From: Bacteroidota bacterium
Lineage (GTDB): Bacteria; Bacteroidota; Bacteroidia; Chitinophagales; LD1
Assembly: GCA_947479455.1 (NCBI GenBank)
Contig: CANJZE010000005.1
Span: 103,879 to 167,878, forward strand
Direction: 5' to 3'
Length of the DNA: 64,000 bases
Notes under the pieces: model-generated
The model's input: only the letters and a program-made list of their open reading frames with translations
Databases searched by the model: none
What the model was told of the DNA's origin: nothing
Made by a program: the position numbers and the translations under genes
Shown: positions 28,280 through 38,505 of the stretch, piece by piece
Layout: every line of letters begins with the position of its first letter
Numbering within the stretch: the first letter of the stretch is position 1

Positions 28280-28932
28280 AATTTGAAGATTTTATAGTTA
28301 ACACTAATGCTTACCAATAGATGACCTTCCCATCCTGCGTTTTTGTGTTCTTCGATTTCAACCTGCCCGTCTTCCTCTTCATGTGCGTGCAGTTCTTTTC
28401 CTAAATGCAACATGTATTGAGTAGTGAGCGAAATATCGAAACGCGGTGTGATGTTGTAATGGCAACCGATGCCCGCCTGCACCGCAGAACTCAACCGTTG
28501 TTTCGCTTGCTGATTTTCACCGTTCAGTTTTATACGGGTTAAATCGAAACAGTGTCCGGCAACAACATAAGGCGTAAACTTTCGCTTAAAACCTTTCGGG
28601 TCTATGAGATAATACATCACGCTCCACCCAATGTGGTAATCCATACGTGTAGCTTTGTTGTTGATGTTCGTAGGTAACACATCGGCATAGAACTCGGTGT
28701 TCACACGGTCAATTAGTTGTAATCTGAAATGACCTCCAACACCAGTCGAGAACTCTTTCAAACTGCCATGACTAAACGCGCTGATGGTGTTGCGAACACC
28801 GAGAGAGACCATTCCTCCCTCTTTCTGTTTCTCAAAAAACGCTTTGATACGCCCGCTGCCTTGAGCGGAAATTTGAAGGGGCGGCTGTAACCCTATTATA
28901 AAAATAACTGCCAGCCATCTGAATTGTTTCAT
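28261..28932 (-). CDS. Putative outer-membrane beta-barrel protein
   Basis: Signal peptide (MKQFRWLAVIFIIGLQPPLQISAQG) followed by beta-strand-rich sequence (GMVSLGVRNTISAF, HFRLQLIDRVNTEFYADV, HIGWSVMYYLID, KFTPYVVAGHCFDL, HLLVSISVNYKIFKLW). Size and pattern fit a small porin-like barrel. First gene of a two-gene leftward unit with the barrel gene it overlaps. Confidence 0.7.
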   Translation of the reverse strand: MKQFRWLAVIFIIGLQPPLQISAQGSGRIKAFFEKQKEGGMVSLGVRNTISAFSHGSLKEFSTGVGGHFRLQLIDRVNTEFYADVLPTNINNKATRMDYHIGWSVMYYLIDPKGFKRKFTPYVVAGHCFDLTRIKLNGENQQAKQRLSSAVQAGIGCHYNITPRFDISLTTQYMLHLGKELHAHEEEDGQVEIEEHKNAGWEGHLLVSISVNYKIFKLWNRKG

Positions 28933-29102
28933 GGGAGGTGGTTTTGGTTAGGTAGCAGTTTTTCATAATCGGTGGATTTGAATTTATAACGCAGGGTGTT
29001 TGAAAATTATTGTACGGTTTTTGAAAAAAGATTTTTTCTCCTATGAAAATCCCTTGTTTAAAGTTGGAACAAATTGCAATCCGTTTCGTTTAAGTAAGCA
29101 AA

Positions 29103-29690
29103 ATGAAACCGATGAGAAAGAATCTCTTTATAATTTTTTCACTTGCCATGTTCCTCAGCATTAATTCAAATGCTCAGCATTGTGGCGAAGCATCTATTGC
29201 AGATAATGGTGCTTCTGCAAAATTGAAAGATGGAAGCGGTTTCAGCGGCTCGTATGCTTTGCCTTGTGTTCAGCATGGTGCGTATACCGAACTCACTGTT
29301 CCGTTTAAACTTTTTACTACCATTCCACATGGTAATAGCGATGATACCGTTTACCAAATGCGCATTGACCAAATCAGCAATTTGCCCGAAGGCATGTGTT
29401 GGCTAAGCACCAAAGCTGACAATATTTACAAAATGAATGAAGGTGGAAATCTGATGTTGCGTGGAATTACTAAAGACAACACCGGACAGTTTACCTTAAG
29501 TATCACCATGAGTTTTGATACCAATGGTGACGGAACTTTTGATAGAACAAATGTGAACTACAATAAGATTTCGAAAACGGGCAAAATGATTTTGCGCGTA
29601 GTTAACTCCAGTGTGAGTTGCGATATAGTTGATTATTCTTTGCCTGGTAATATTGCAGGTTCGGGAGTTACTACTGCTTCGGGACAATGA
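29103..29690 (+). CDS. Exported protein of unknown function, 195 aa
   Basis: Signal peptide (MRKNLFIIFSLAMFLSINSNAQ, preceded by MKP) and a soluble domain with four cysteines, an Asp/Asn-rich calcium-binding-like segment DTNGDGTFDR near 138, and a Gly/Ser tail. There is no T9SS sorting domain, so it is probably periplasmic or released. No family recognised. Confidence 0.7.
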   Translation: MKPMRKNLFIIFSLAMFLSINSNAQHCGEASIADNGASAKLKDGSGFSGSYALPCVQHGAYTELTVPFKLFTTIPHGNSDDTVYQMRIDQISNLPEGMCWLSTKADNIYKMNEGGNLMLRGITKDNTGQFTLSITMSFDTNGDGTFDRTNVNYNKISKTGKMILRVVNSSVSCDIVDYSLPGNIAGSGVTTASGQ

Positions 29691-29692
29691 TG

Positions 29693-29743
29693 CTTCGACA
29701 AGCTCAACATGACAAAGGGTTTGTCACCCTGAGCTTGTCGAAG
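29693..29743. repeat. Palindromic repeat / hairpin
   Basis: Left arm CTTCGACAAGCTCAACATGA and right arm TCACCCTGAGCTTGTCGAAG form an imperfect stem of about 20 bp around a short loop, between two convergent genes. The word CTTCGACAAGCTCAGGGTGA is a widespread intergenic repeat in bacterial genomes. Here it could also serve as a terminator. Confidence 0.75.
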
Positions 29744-29759
29744 GGTCGTATACAGATTG

Positions 29760-30851
29760 TTATTCCTCCAGATTCATTTTTATTTCTTTCCAAAGCGAAT
29801 CGAGTTGCTCGTGTTCATTCACACTGTAATTGTGTTTAGCAATTTCTTTGCGCACATAGTTGATGCGTTCGTTGGTGAGCGGATGCGTACTTAAAAACTC
29901 AGGCACATCACCTTCACTGCCTTCTTCTTTTTTCAGGGCGCGAAACAAATCTTCCATTCCTTTCGGGTCAACGTGTTGTTGTTTCATCAACTTCAAACCA
30001 TTTTTATCTGCTTCTTCTTCGAGCGTACGCGAGTAACCTAATTGCTTTAACTGATTCGCATTTTGAATAACGATAGCAGTTATTCCACTGGCATCGCCTA
30101 ATAAAACTGAAATGAGCATGTAACTGGAAAGAGTTCGAAAAATATTTTTTGTGGAATGGCGTAACTGCACATGCGAAAACTCGTGAGAAAGAAGAGCGGC
30201 TAATTCTTCTGAATTATCCATTGTGCGAAGAATGCCTTCATACACAATTATTTTTCCTCCGGGCAAAGCGAATGCGTTGACCAGTTTATCTTTCACTACC
30301 ACCACATCAATTTTGTAATCACTTTGGTAATTTAGTTGGTGGAAAAACTCATTCATGCGTTTGGAGTTTTCTTCATCCACACTTTCCCCCTCCACCATTT
30401 TACTATAAGAAGCATCGCCCAATTGTTTTTCCCATTCAATAGGAACAGTAGCTGCGAGATGTTCTGAAACAGCAGGAAGAATAAAGAAATAGGAGAGAGC
30501 AATCAACGCAACTACAATAGCAGCCAGCACAGCTAAACCAGCAAAGCCCGTGCTGAACAAAAAGCTGTAAGCACCTTTATGAAATTTCTCGGAAGGATAA
30601 CTGAGTTTAAGTTCTTCGGCAAAACGATTGTCGTTTACTTCAATGTATTGATGCGGATAATCACCATACTTCAAATAAATTTTTCCGTTCGAGGCAAAAT
30701 CGTTTGCGTGAATCTTTGATGGCTCCCACGAAACCGATTGAGAAGAGTTTCCATCACTATAGTTTATCTGAATGTTGAAACTGTTCAGTTGAATTTTAGC
30801 AGAATAGCCCGCTGAACTTTTTCCATCAAAGTATTTTCCTTCAAATGTCAT
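29760..30851 (-). CDS. M48 family membrane metallopeptidase
   Basis: Zinc protease of 363 residues. Residues 1-90 are a soluble beta-rich domain, a membrane helix follows at about 107-130, and the catalytic motif is HEFSHVQLRH near 222. A third ligand Glu lies in EEEADKNGLKLM, and STHPLTNERI near 323 is the usual M48 loop. Membership of the Htpx/BepA-like M48 group suggests a role in envelope quality control. The upstream gene encoding a DUF898 protein ends 9 bp before it, so the two are an operon. Confidence 0.9.
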   Translation of the reverse strand: MTFEGKYFDGKSSAGYSAKIQLNSFNIQINYSDGNSSQSVSWEPSKIHANDFASNGKIYLKYGDYPHQYIEVNDNRFAEELKLSYPSEKFHKGAYSFLFSTGFAGLAVLAAIVVALIALSYFFILPAVSEHLAATVPIEWEKQLGDASYSKMVEGESVDEENSKRMNEFFHQLNYQSDYKIDVVVVKDKLVNAFALPGGKIIVYEGILRTMDNSEELAALLSHEFSHVQLRHSTKNIFRTLSSYMLISVLLGDASGITAIVIQNANQLKQLGYSRTLEEEADKNGLKLMKQQHVDPKGMEDLFRALKKEEGSEGDVPEFLSTHPLTNERINYVRKEIAKHNYSVNEHEQLDSLWKEIKMNLEE

Positions 30852-30860
30852 GGCAATGTT

Positions 30861-31814
30861 TTAAAAATCAAGACCAACATCCAACATGCTCAGCAAATCA
30901 TCGCCTGTAGCATCGGCATAGTTTTCTTCTGTTTGAATAACTGCATCGGGATTGAATGCACCTTCTAACTCCACATTGTCAATTACCATTCGCATGTTGC
31001 GTAGCACCGCCCAAGGTGTGCCAATGCCGAGCGTAAACACAATCAAAAAGTAATTGATGATACCGGTTACAAAAATATCTCCGGGTGTTAAACTCGATTT
31101 GAAACTGAAAACATTCCCATCCTGTTCCAAGCGCGAGTTGTTGATGGAAAAGTGATTGAGGTTTCGGATATACCAGAGCATGTAAATGCCCAAGGTGAAA
31201 ATGGTAAGGAAGAAACCCTTGATGTTGATGAGAAACAAATCTCCGCCTTCACCTTCAAAACTGAATTTGCAATTACCGAGGCGGATATTGCTTTCTAAAT
31301 ATTTGCGAAGGTTGCAGTGAAACCAACTTGAATAAATGCCAAGTGTAAAAATGCTAAGCAAAATTCCTTTCACACAAATGCCAAACAACTCACGCAGGTT
31401 TCCGCGATAGCCAAAATGAATTCCTCTCCACGATGTGCGGCTCATTCTATATCGTAATCCGCCATGAATGGCAAGTGGAATGAGTAATAAAATGCCAGCG
31501 GAATAGATTAATACACCAACGATTCTTATACCACTATTACCCGACAAAATGGAACGGTAATAAATGAACGCGAGCACTCCGAATATTAATAGTGCTTTTA
31601 CAAATCCTTTGAACATTTCTTTTCCTGTTCCGTGAAAGGTAAAACGGCTGCCGGCAAATTCGGTTTCGCCATATAAATACTGTAAGTTTTTTGCGCGCGC
31701 CCACGGATAATACAAGCCGAGCGTGACGATGGAGAGCAATACATTTACGATGAGTATTCCGAAATACTTAGCACCGTCTCCGTAAAATTTTACTTTGGTG
31801 GATACAATTTCCAT
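30861..31814 (-). CDS. DUF898 (YjgN-like) membrane protein
   Basis: Polytopic membrane protein of 317 residues with three internal repeats of the form F-G-G-(D/E)-F--N----(I/L)-TLGIY--W, for example LLSIVTLGLYYPWARAKN and FLTIFTLGIYMLWYIRN. This repeated pattern identifies DUF898. Function unknown; from general knowledge it is often paired with an M48 protease, as here. Confidence 0.88.
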   Translation of the reverse strand: MEIVSTKVKFYGDGAKYFGILIVNVLLSIVTLGLYYPWARAKNLQYLYGETEFAGSRFTFHGTGKEMFKGFVKALLIFGVLAFIYYRSILSGNSGIRIVGVLIYSAGILLLIPLAIHGGLRYRMSRTSWRGIHFGYRGNLRELFGICVKGILLSIFTLGIYSSWFHCNLRKYLESNIRLGNCKFSFEGEGGDLFLINIKGFFLTIFTLGIYMLWYIRNLNHFSINNSRLEQDGNVFSFKSSLTPGDIFVTGIINYFLIVFTLGIGTPWAVLRNMRMVIDNVELEGAFNPDAVIQTEENYADATGDDLLSMLDVGLDF

Positions 31815-31925
31815 AGCGGGTGATTTTGGTGAAAAATTGTTGTGTAAAGCAATGTAGAATTTAAACTTGTTTTACAAAAATGCGTTTTACCCCAGCGGTG
31901 TTTTTCTCTATGTCGTGTCCTGTCG

Positions 31926-32315
31926 TCAATTTTTACTTACTAAAAATAATATTACAAATGTCACTGGTGCAATTACAAAATACAAAAGCCCTGAAAGATA
32001 AGTCCAGTTATGATACTTTGAAATTGTTTTTGTCTGTCTGTGTCGGAAAGCAATTACGCCCATAACAATTGGTGCTCCAAGAATTAAATAAAATGTCCCG
32101 AGTGAAGCCATACCTGACCACAACCAAAATAATGTCGTCAAAGCAACAAGTAGAAGTCCGCCATAAGTTGAAAAAATTATGAATAGTTCTGTTGTCGGTG
32201 AGTTTGGTATATTTTCATTTTTCATCTGTTTCTTTAGTCGCAAAAACCATAGAAGTCCTGTCAACGGAAGGATGAGATGAATTGTCAATGCGGAAATTAT
32301 TTGTGTCGCTGTCAT
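31926..32315 (-). CDS. Small membrane protein of unknown function
   Basis: A 129-residue protein with four hydrophobic segments (about 7-24, 45-66, 70-88 and 103-125). No family recognised. It stands alone between the DUF898 and purE genes, with flanks that do not resemble its neighbours. It may be a recent insertion. Confidence 0.6.
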   Translation of the reverse strand: MTATQIISALTIHLILPLTGLLWFLRLKKQMKNENIPNSPTTELFIIFSTYGGLLLVALTTLFWLWSGMASLGTFYLILGAPIVMGVIAFRHRQTKTISKYHNWTYLSGLLYFVIAPVTFVILFLVSKN

Positions 32316-32453
32316 TTGCCTAAACGTTGTCAGTTGTGTGGTCGTCTATCATTGCAGGTAACAGGGTCGTTTAGAGAGATATGATTTTCTATTTTTCTAT
32401 AAACAGGTGAATCCTCTGGATTCAATACCAATACTATTAGGGAAGTTTTTGAT

Positions 32454-32975
32454 TTACTCTTTATCAAACTCATTTCTATAACCTGCAATTTTTATTTCGC
32501 GGATAGACGTGTCAACCTTTTGTTTGAGTTCAGATTTGAATGCTACAAGTTTTTTTGCAACAATGTTATCGCTAGTTGAAATTATTTGTGCAGCAAGAAT
32601 GCCCGCATTCTTTGCACCATTCAATGCAACAGTAGCCACAGGAACTCCAGAAGGCATTTGAAGAATTGACAAAACAGAATCCCAACCATCAATGGAGTTG
32701 GAAGATTTAATGGGAACACCAATTACAGGAAGTGTAGTAACAGCCGCCACCATACCTGGTAAATGAGCTGCACCACCAGCTCCGGCTATAATCACTTTTA
32801 AGCCACGCTCACGGGCAGTTTCGGCATATTCCATCATGCGTTCTGGAGTGCGATGCGCACTTACCACAGTCAATTCAAAATCTACGTTTAGTTGTTTCAA
32901 AACTTCAGCGGCTTCCTGCATAATTTTCAAATCGCTTTCGCTTCCCATAATTATTCCTACCAAAGGTGTGCTCAT
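32454..32975 (-). CDS. purE: N5-carboxyaminoimidazole ribonucleotide mutase
   Basis: Class I PurE of 173 residues that converts N5-CAIR to CAIR in purine synthesis. Motifs: [13 protein letters not shown] near 8, [10 protein letters not shown] near 38, [15 protein letters not shown] near 64, and VIGVPI. It lies 26 bp downstream of purK on the same strand. Confidence 0.96.
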   Translation of the reverse strand: MSTPLVGIIMGSESDLKIMQEAAEVLKQLNVDFELTVVSAHRTPERMMEYAETARERGLKVIIAGAGGAAHLPGMVAAVTTLPVIGVPIKSSNSIDGWDSVLSILQMPSGVPVATVALNGAKNAGILAAQIISTSDNIVAKKLVAFKSELKQKVDTSIREIKIAGYRNEFDKE

Positions 32976-33001
32976 AAATTTTGTTTGTAGTAAAACTATA
33001 A

Positions 33002-34123
33002 TTAAGAAATAACTTTTAACTGCTGTTTAATTAATTGCGATTTTTCAAAAAGTTCATTGGTGTCTTTTCCCGTAATAGTTACATGCCCCATCTTTCTTCC
33101 GGGTTTTGTTTCGTGTTTGCCATAGAGGTGCACATACACACCGCTCATTTTTAAAACCTGATTCAATCCTTCATACTTTACTGCACCGTTATGGTTTGGT
33201 TCGCCAATCAGATTCAGCATCAACGAAGGTTGTATCACCGAAGTGTCGCCAAGTGGAAGATTTTGCAAAATGCGCATTTGCATTTCGTATTGCGAGCAAT
33301 AATTGCCTTCAATACTTTGATGCCCGCTGTTGTGAGCACGAGGTGCGGTTTCATTTACCAAGATGTTTCCATCAACATCTATAAACATTTCAACTGCAAA
33401 AATTCCGGGGCTGTCAAGCGCTTTCATTACATCAAGTGCCATTTGTTGCGCGCGTGTAGTTTGTTCTTCAGTAATTTGTGCGGGGGAAAGGAGATAATCC
33501 ACCAGATTATAACGCGGGTCGAAAACCATTTCTACGGGAGGAAACACAGCCGTTTCTCCGCTTTCATTCTTGGCAACTATCACCGAAATTTCTTTTTGAA
33601 TAGCTACCAACGCTTCAATTACACATGGTGCATCGAATGCTTTAGCAAAATCGGTTTCATCGCGTAGTATCTCTACTCCTTTTCCATCATAACCTCCATT
33701 GCGTAACTTTTGTGCCAATGGAAGAAAGTTGAGATAGCTGTTCAATTCATACTTGTGCTCTATCAAATTAAATTCGGAAGTAGGAATGTGATGCTGTTTG
33801 TAAAAATCTTTTTGCAGCCCTTTATCTTTAATAATTTTCAAAGCATGAGGACGGGGAAATATTTTCAAACCTTCCTGTTCTAATTTAAACAGTGCTTCAA
33901 GATTTACGTTTTCAATTTCAATGGTAAGCGCGTCCACCAGTTTACCAAATGCATAAACGGTTTCGTAGTCTTTGATATCGCCTTCAATAAAATAATGACA
34001 GAGTGAAGAAGCAGGCGGATTTTTTCCTGATTCCAAAACATAAGTAGTTACGTGATAATTAGCTGCGTTTTGAAGCAACATGCGTCCGAGTTGACCGCCA
34101 CCAAGAATTCCTATTTTTTGCAT
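33002..34123 (-). CDS. purK: 5-(carboxyamino)imidazole ribonucleotide synthase
   Basis: ATP-grasp enzyme of 373 residues that makes N5-CAIR from AIR, ATP and bicarbonate. Visible are [17 protein letters not shown] at the start, [20 protein letters not shown] near 141, [15 protein letters not shown], and [17 protein letters not shown] near 253. First gene of purK-purE. Confidence 0.96.
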   Translation of the reverse strand: MQKIGILGGGQLGRMLLQNAANYHVTTYVLESGKNPPASSLCHYFIEGDIKDYETVYAFGKLVDALTIEIENVNLEALFKLEQEGLKIFPRPHALKIIKDKGLQKDFYKQHHIPTSEFNLIEHKYELNSYLNFLPLAQKLRNGGYDGKGVEILRDETDFAKAFDAPCVIEALVAIQKEISVIVAKNESGETAVFPPVEMVFDPRYNLVDYLLSPAQITEEQTTRAQQMALDVMKALDSPGIFAVEMFIDVDGNILVNETAPRAHNSGHQSIEGNYCSQYEMQMRILQNLPLGDTSVIQPSLMLNLIGEPNHNGAVKYEGLNQVLKMSGVYVHLYGKHETKPGRKMGHVTITGKDTNELFEKSQLIKQQLKVIS

Positions 34124-34171
34124 GAATCTGTTTTCTGCTTTGCAACACGAAGAAAAGAAAAAGCAGTGGCT

Positions 34172-37100
34172 TTAAATAAAAATCAAATCACTTCTGTTGT
34201 CAAACTCTTCTTTTCTGTTTTTGAAAACTGAATCAATCATTACCACGGTACCGGTCTCATTCAAGTTTTCAAAACATTTATTGACAAGTTGTTTCAGTTC
34301 GGTTTCAGTAAGCCGAAGACTTTTTTCATTAATGATATACGCATACTGTTTCACGAAAGAGTAATTCAACGCATCATCACAAAAGAAATTTGTTTTGCTT
34401 TGTTTGGAATAACAATTGGCTGCTACATCAATTTTTTCTTCATCGGCATCTACACCTGTCAACTGTCTGTTCCTACTAAGAAAATTAAGCATGTAAATAT
34501 GGAAACCATAGCCACAACCAAACTCTGTAATGTTTCCTTCTCGTGGCAAAGTTGCATTCAACGTTTGGTAGAATTTTTCGTTGCTACTTTCTTTCAATGC
34601 GAAAAATTCCAGCTCAGGTCCTTTATACATGTAGTTCATGCGTAAGCGCTGGCGGAAATAGCGTGGTGTTTCGTATTCTTCACTTAGTTTTTCAAACTCT
34701 GCTTTAAAATACTTGGAGATAGACTTGGTGCGCGCTGTGTAACCTTCGCCAAAAGTTTTATCGCTTGGAGAAATTCTAGGTAAAAATTTTACGGTAAGCG
34801 ATGAATTCATCACCATAAAATCTCCTTTCTTAATGGTATCGCTTGTGCCGTGTAACAACATTGGAACAATATCAATGTTCAATTGCTGGGCTAAATAAAA
34901 TGCTCCTTTATGAAAGCGTTTTAGTCTTCCATCAGGCGAGCGTGTGCCTTCCGGAAAAATGACAATTGAGTAACCATCTTTTACAATGTCAACAAACTTT
35001 TCTATCGCAGGGTCAACACCTTCCATTACCGGGTAGTAATCGGCAAGTTGTACCACCTTGCCAAAAACGGGTGAGTAATACACCCACTTGTTAGTGAGTA
35101 AAATTAATTTAGGATGTTGCATTACAGTCAGCAAAATATCTAAGAACGATGCGTGGTTAGCAATGAAAATGGCAGGTTTAGAAAAATCTACATTTTCTTT
35201 TCCAAGAAAACGTTTTGGAACATTAACCATCATATACGTGAGCACCCATAACGCTCTGCAGACAATGTGATGGAAAAAAAGTTTGCGTTTTTTTATACCC
35301 GGATAAGGAACGAGATACAAAAGAATATAACCTACCAGCGAAGCAAACAACGAAACGCTTACATAGTAGCCGAATGAAATCCAGAAGAGTAGGAGAGTAG
35401 GTATAGTCCATGGCGGCAGACTCCGTTCTTTTCGGCTTTGAATAAAAAAGTTGTAGAGGAAAGGTTGAACTGTTTGCCCGATAACCACCACACAAACTAC
35501 CCCAATGATAGATATGAGCGCAATAGATTTTAGCGCAGGATGTTTCGCAAAAATCAGCGCTCCTAAACCAATTAATACCGTTACGGCAGAAAGAAAAATA
35601 GAAATCTTGTGTGAGGCAAGAGTTTCTTTTCCACGTTTAAATTTTTCGGTTAAACCATCGGTTATAAAAATGCTGAAGTCATCGCCAAGACCGAAGATGA
35701 AGGTGGAAATGATGATGTTGATGAGATTGAATTGCAAGCCACATAAGCCCATAATACCAAGAATCCAAATCCAGGTAATCAGCATAGGGAGGAAGGTGAT
35801 GATGGTAAGCTCTAATCTCCCGTAACTAATAAGCAAGGCAAAGAAAACGAGGAGCGAAGAGTAAAGCAAAATGGAATTGAAATCGCTGTAAATAATTTCG
35901 ACAAACTTATTGGTGATGATTTGCTTGTCGAGAATAACTGTAGAAGGATTCTTCGCCAGTTCAGCATAGAGTTGTTTGCGCTGAGCTTTGTCAACGCGCA
36001 CGGCATTGATAACCGTTTGTTTTTCTTTGGTTGAAATCAGATACTCGTTTCCGAAAGCTTCTTTGATAGCCGCAAAATCTTCGTCAGTAGCGGGAACATA
36101 TTCTTTGTTCAACAGGTTTTCGAAGCTTGTAAATGCGGTTGCGCTGAATTTGAATTTTGCGCCTTCGCGTTTTAATGCGGCTAACAGGTTTTCTTTTTTC
36201 TCCTTCGTCCAGTACGTATTCCACCGCCTTATTTTTTCTTGCTGTAAAGATTGAGAAGGAATAAAACGGCTGAACGAAGAGTATTTCTGCAACCAGCCTT
36301 TTTGTTTGGCGGTTTCTAATTGTTGCAAAAGCAGCTCGTTATTCTGCAACATTTCTTCTTGTGTTTTTCCATTGCTGGCAATGAACACGAGTTTCGAAGA
36401 ATCATCCTGTGTAACATCAATTTCTTTTTGCGCTTTGCTCGTTTCGGCATTCATGAAATTGACTTTGTTCAAATCACTTTCGAAACTTACTTGTTTAGCA
36501 TAATGGAAGAAGAAAAACGTTAGGGCTATGATTACAAAGAAGACCGCCCCTTGATATTTGATTTTAAAATTCAGCAATTTTTCTAAACGCGATTCTCCGG
36601 CATTGGCTGAATGCTCTTTCAACTTAGGCACAAAGTGCGGAAGAAATATCAATGCAAAAATAGTAGCCCCCGTTAAACTTAAACCTGCAAACAAACCGAA
36701 GTCGTTCAAGATTTGCGATTGCAGCAACATGAGCGAGAAGAAAGAACCAACGGTTGTAAAACTGCCAATGGTCATAGGCGAAAGCAAATCGGTAATGGTT
36801 TGTTTTACTGAGCCGCAATGTTTGTAATGACTGAAAAAATGCAGCGAGTAATTAACTGCAATACCCAATACTATGGAACCTGCACCAAGTGCAATGCTCG
36901 ATATAGTTCCGCGCGTGAGCGCAATAATGGCTAAGGAAAACAAACCACCGAACGCAACAGGCAACATCATAATCAGCGGCACGCGTTTTCTGCGGAAGAA
37001 AAAACCAATGAAAATCAAAATGGCAACTACGGTTATAGTTAAAGTGAGAATAGAATCTTTCTTTAGTTGGGTGGCATTGCCCGCTGCTACCACCGAGTTA

Positions 37101-37855
37101 CCGTAGTAAAGAATTTCGATTCCGTCTTTAGTTGCCCCAAGCGAGGCGATTGTTTTATCAAAACCATCAAACAGTTTTACGTTCTTGCCTGTTTCGCCCG
37201 AAGCATTTTTTAGCGTGATGAAAAGGTAAAGACTCTTGTGATCTTTGCTCATTATGTAACCATCGTAGAGTTCGTAGTTGTCGTCTGTTTGTAGCGATTG
37301 TAATTTGAGCAACGCGAGATTCGAAATGCCAACGGGGTCATCAGCAATCAACTTCTTCATTACCATGCCTTGTGCTGAGGTAATGGTGTTGTAGTCACTT
37401 TCTAAGGTGTGCGGTAACTGCTCGGCAGAGATGAGTGTATCAATAGTTTTATAATCCTGCTCTTCGAGGTAAACAGGCAGGTTGTTGTGCACTGTGTTGT
37501 AAATATCGAGCGTGGTTTCTTCGCTTACTGTTTCTTTTATGGTGACAATCTGTTCTCCATAGTTTGCCAAAAACAAATTATTAAGCGAATCGGCATAACT
37601 CATCAGCAGTTCAGGTTCTCCATCTTTGCGTTGAATAAGTTTCACCACTACCTTATCGGCAAAGTTGGAGCTTTTGAAAATATCGGTAATCTGTCTCGTC
37701 TGCTCACCGTTGGGCAACAAACGGCTAACATCTTCTTCTACCTTTATTTGCGAAGCAAGAAAGCCGAGTATCACAAAAAGGAAAACAGTGAGCGCGTAGA
37801 AAAAAGATTTGCGCAGTTGAAAATAGTCGTAGGTCGAGAGTAAAAATTTATTCAA
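34172..37855 (-). CDS. MMPL exporter-acyltransferase-methyltransferase fusion
   Basis: Giant three-domain membrane protein (about 1227 residues). Residues 1-860 are an RND/MMPL-type lipid exporter with a first helix near 18-38, two periplasmic domains and two helix bundles (VLIFIGFFFRRKRVPLIM, then LGDDFSIFITDGL). Residues about 880-1090 are a PlsC-type acyltransferase with NHASFLD near 899 and FPEGTRSPDG. Residues about 1100-1227 carry a Rossmann methyltransferase motif (EFGCGYGFH near 1111). MMPL exporters of this kind occur in flexirubin and aryl-polyene loci. The TTG at 37855 gives MNKFLLSTYD; a TTG at 37897 would add 14 residues. Confidence 0.85.
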   Translation of the reverse strand: MNKFLLSTYDYFQLRKSFFYALTVFLFVILGFLASQIKVEEDVSRLLPNGEQTRQITDIFKSSNFADKVVVKLIQRKDGEPELLMSYADSLNNLFLANYGEQIVTIKETVSEETTLDIYNTVHNNLPVYLEEQDYKTIDTLISAEQLPHTLESDYNTITSAQGMVMKKLIADDPVGISNLALLKLQSLQTDDNYELYDGYIMSKDHKSLYLFITLKNASGETGKNVKLFDGFDKTIASLGATKDGIEILYYGNSVVAAGNATQLKKDSILTLTITVVAILIFIGFFFRRKRVPLIMMLPVAFGGLFSLAIIALTRGTISSIALGAGSIVLGIAVNYSLHFFSHYKHCGSVKQTITDLLSPMTIGSFTTVGSFFSLMLLQSQILNDFGLFAGLSLTGATIFALIFLPHFVPKLKEHSANAGESRLEKLLNFKIKYQGAVFFVIIALTFFFFHYAKQVSFESDLNKVNFMNAETSKAQKEIDVTQDDSSKLVFIASNGKTQEEMLQNNELLLQQLETAKQKGWLQKYSSFSRFIPSQSLQQEKIRRWNTYWTKEKKENLLAALKREGAKFKFSATAFTSFENLLNKEYVPATDEDFAAIKEAFGNEYLISTKEKQTVINAVRVDKAQRKQLYAELAKNPSTVILDKQIITNKFVEIIYSDFNSILLYSSLLVFFALLISYGRLELTIITFLPMLITWIWILGIMGLCGLQFNLINIIISTFIFGLGDDFSIFITDGLTEKFKRGKETLASHKISIFLSAVTVLIGLGALIFAKHPALKSIALISIIGVVCVVVIGQTVQPFLYNFFIQSRKERSLPPWTIPTLLLFWISFGYYVSVSLFASLVGYILLYLVPYPGIKKRKLFFHHIVCRALWVLTYMMVNVPKRFLGKENVDFSKPAIFIANHASFLDILLTVMQHPKLILLTNKWVYYSPVFGKVVQLADYYPVMEGVDPAIEKFVDIVKDGYSIVIFPEGTRSPDGRLKRFHKGAFYLAQQLNIDIVPMLLHGTSDTIKKGDFMVMNSSLTVKFLPRISPSDKTFGEGYTARTKSISKYFKAEFEKLSEEYETPRYFRQRLRMNYMYKGPELEFFALKESSNEKFYQTLNATLPREGNITEFGCGYGFHIYMLNFLSRNRQLTGVDADEEKIDVAANCYSKQSKTNFFCDDALNYSFVKQYAYIINEKSLRLTETELKQLVNKCFENLNETGTVVMIDSVFKNRKEEFDNRSDLIFI

Positions 37856-38014
37856 GGTGGGGCGAATATAAACAGAGGGAGGACTTTTGTGGAGCAACTT
37901 CCCTTATGTCTTTTACTTTCTGCAAACGAAAAACGTTGTGTGGAGAAACTGATTGTGACCAAGATAAAACCGCTACTTTAGAATTTAGTTTTATCACCAA
38001 AAACAAAAACAAAT

Positions 38015-38440
38015 ATGGAAAACATGCACTTAAACTGGGCAGCTTACGCAGTAGCTGTAATCGCTCAAATGGCAATTGGTTATTTATGGTTTCACCCTGC
38101 CGTTATGGGAAAAATGTGGGCCGAAGCAAACGGTAGAACGGTTGACGAAATGAAACCCAAAAACCCGGGATTGGTTTATGGATTAACTATTCTATACACC
38201 TTGCTAAACACCATGTTCCTCATGCTCAATGTTACCGGTTTTGGTCAGGAAGACGCTAAGTTCCATACTTTCCAACACGGGTTGGTGCATGCTGTTGGAT
38301 TTACTTTTATGGTAATTCTACCAGTGCTGGGAACACCTTCTATTCACGAGGGCAAACCTAAGGGATGGATGATTGTGCAAACAGGCTATTGGTTTGTGCG
38401 CGTGTCGGTAGCTATGGGTATTTTGAGTTTGTGGAGATAA
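38015..38440 (+). CDS. DUF1761 membrane protein
   Basis: Membrane protein of 141 residues with four hydrophobic segments. The N-terminus NWAAYAVAVIAQMAIGYLW followed by HPAVMGKMW is the DUF1761 signature, with function unknown. It is a single gene, diverging from the exporter fusion and followed by a hairpin. Confidence 0.85.
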   Translation: MENMHLNWAAYAVAVIAQMAIGYLWFHPAVMGKMWAEANGRTVDEMKPKNPGLVYGLTILYTLLNTMFLMLNVTGFGQEDAKFHTFQHGLVHAVGFTFMVILPVLGTPSIHEGKPKGWMIVQTGYWFVRVSVAMGILSLWR

Positions 38441-38450
38441 ATAAATGCCG

Positions 38451-38492
38451 TTGTTAAGTCGCTGCTACATTTTCGTGGTAGCGACTTAACAA
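38451..38492. terminator. Long hairpin between convergent genes
   Basis: Arms TTGTTAAGTCGCTGCTAC and GTGGTAGCGACTTAACAA form a nearly perfect 18-bp stem around six bases, between the convergent DUF1761 and GH25 genes. There is no long T-run, so it may be a weak bidirectional terminator or a processing site. Confidence 0.6.
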
Positions 38493-38505
38493 GGTTCAAG
38501 TTGAA

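Noticed and set aside
33191..33667. A 158-residue frame antisense to purK
   Set aside because: Contained in purK, no promoter or domain; chance open frame.
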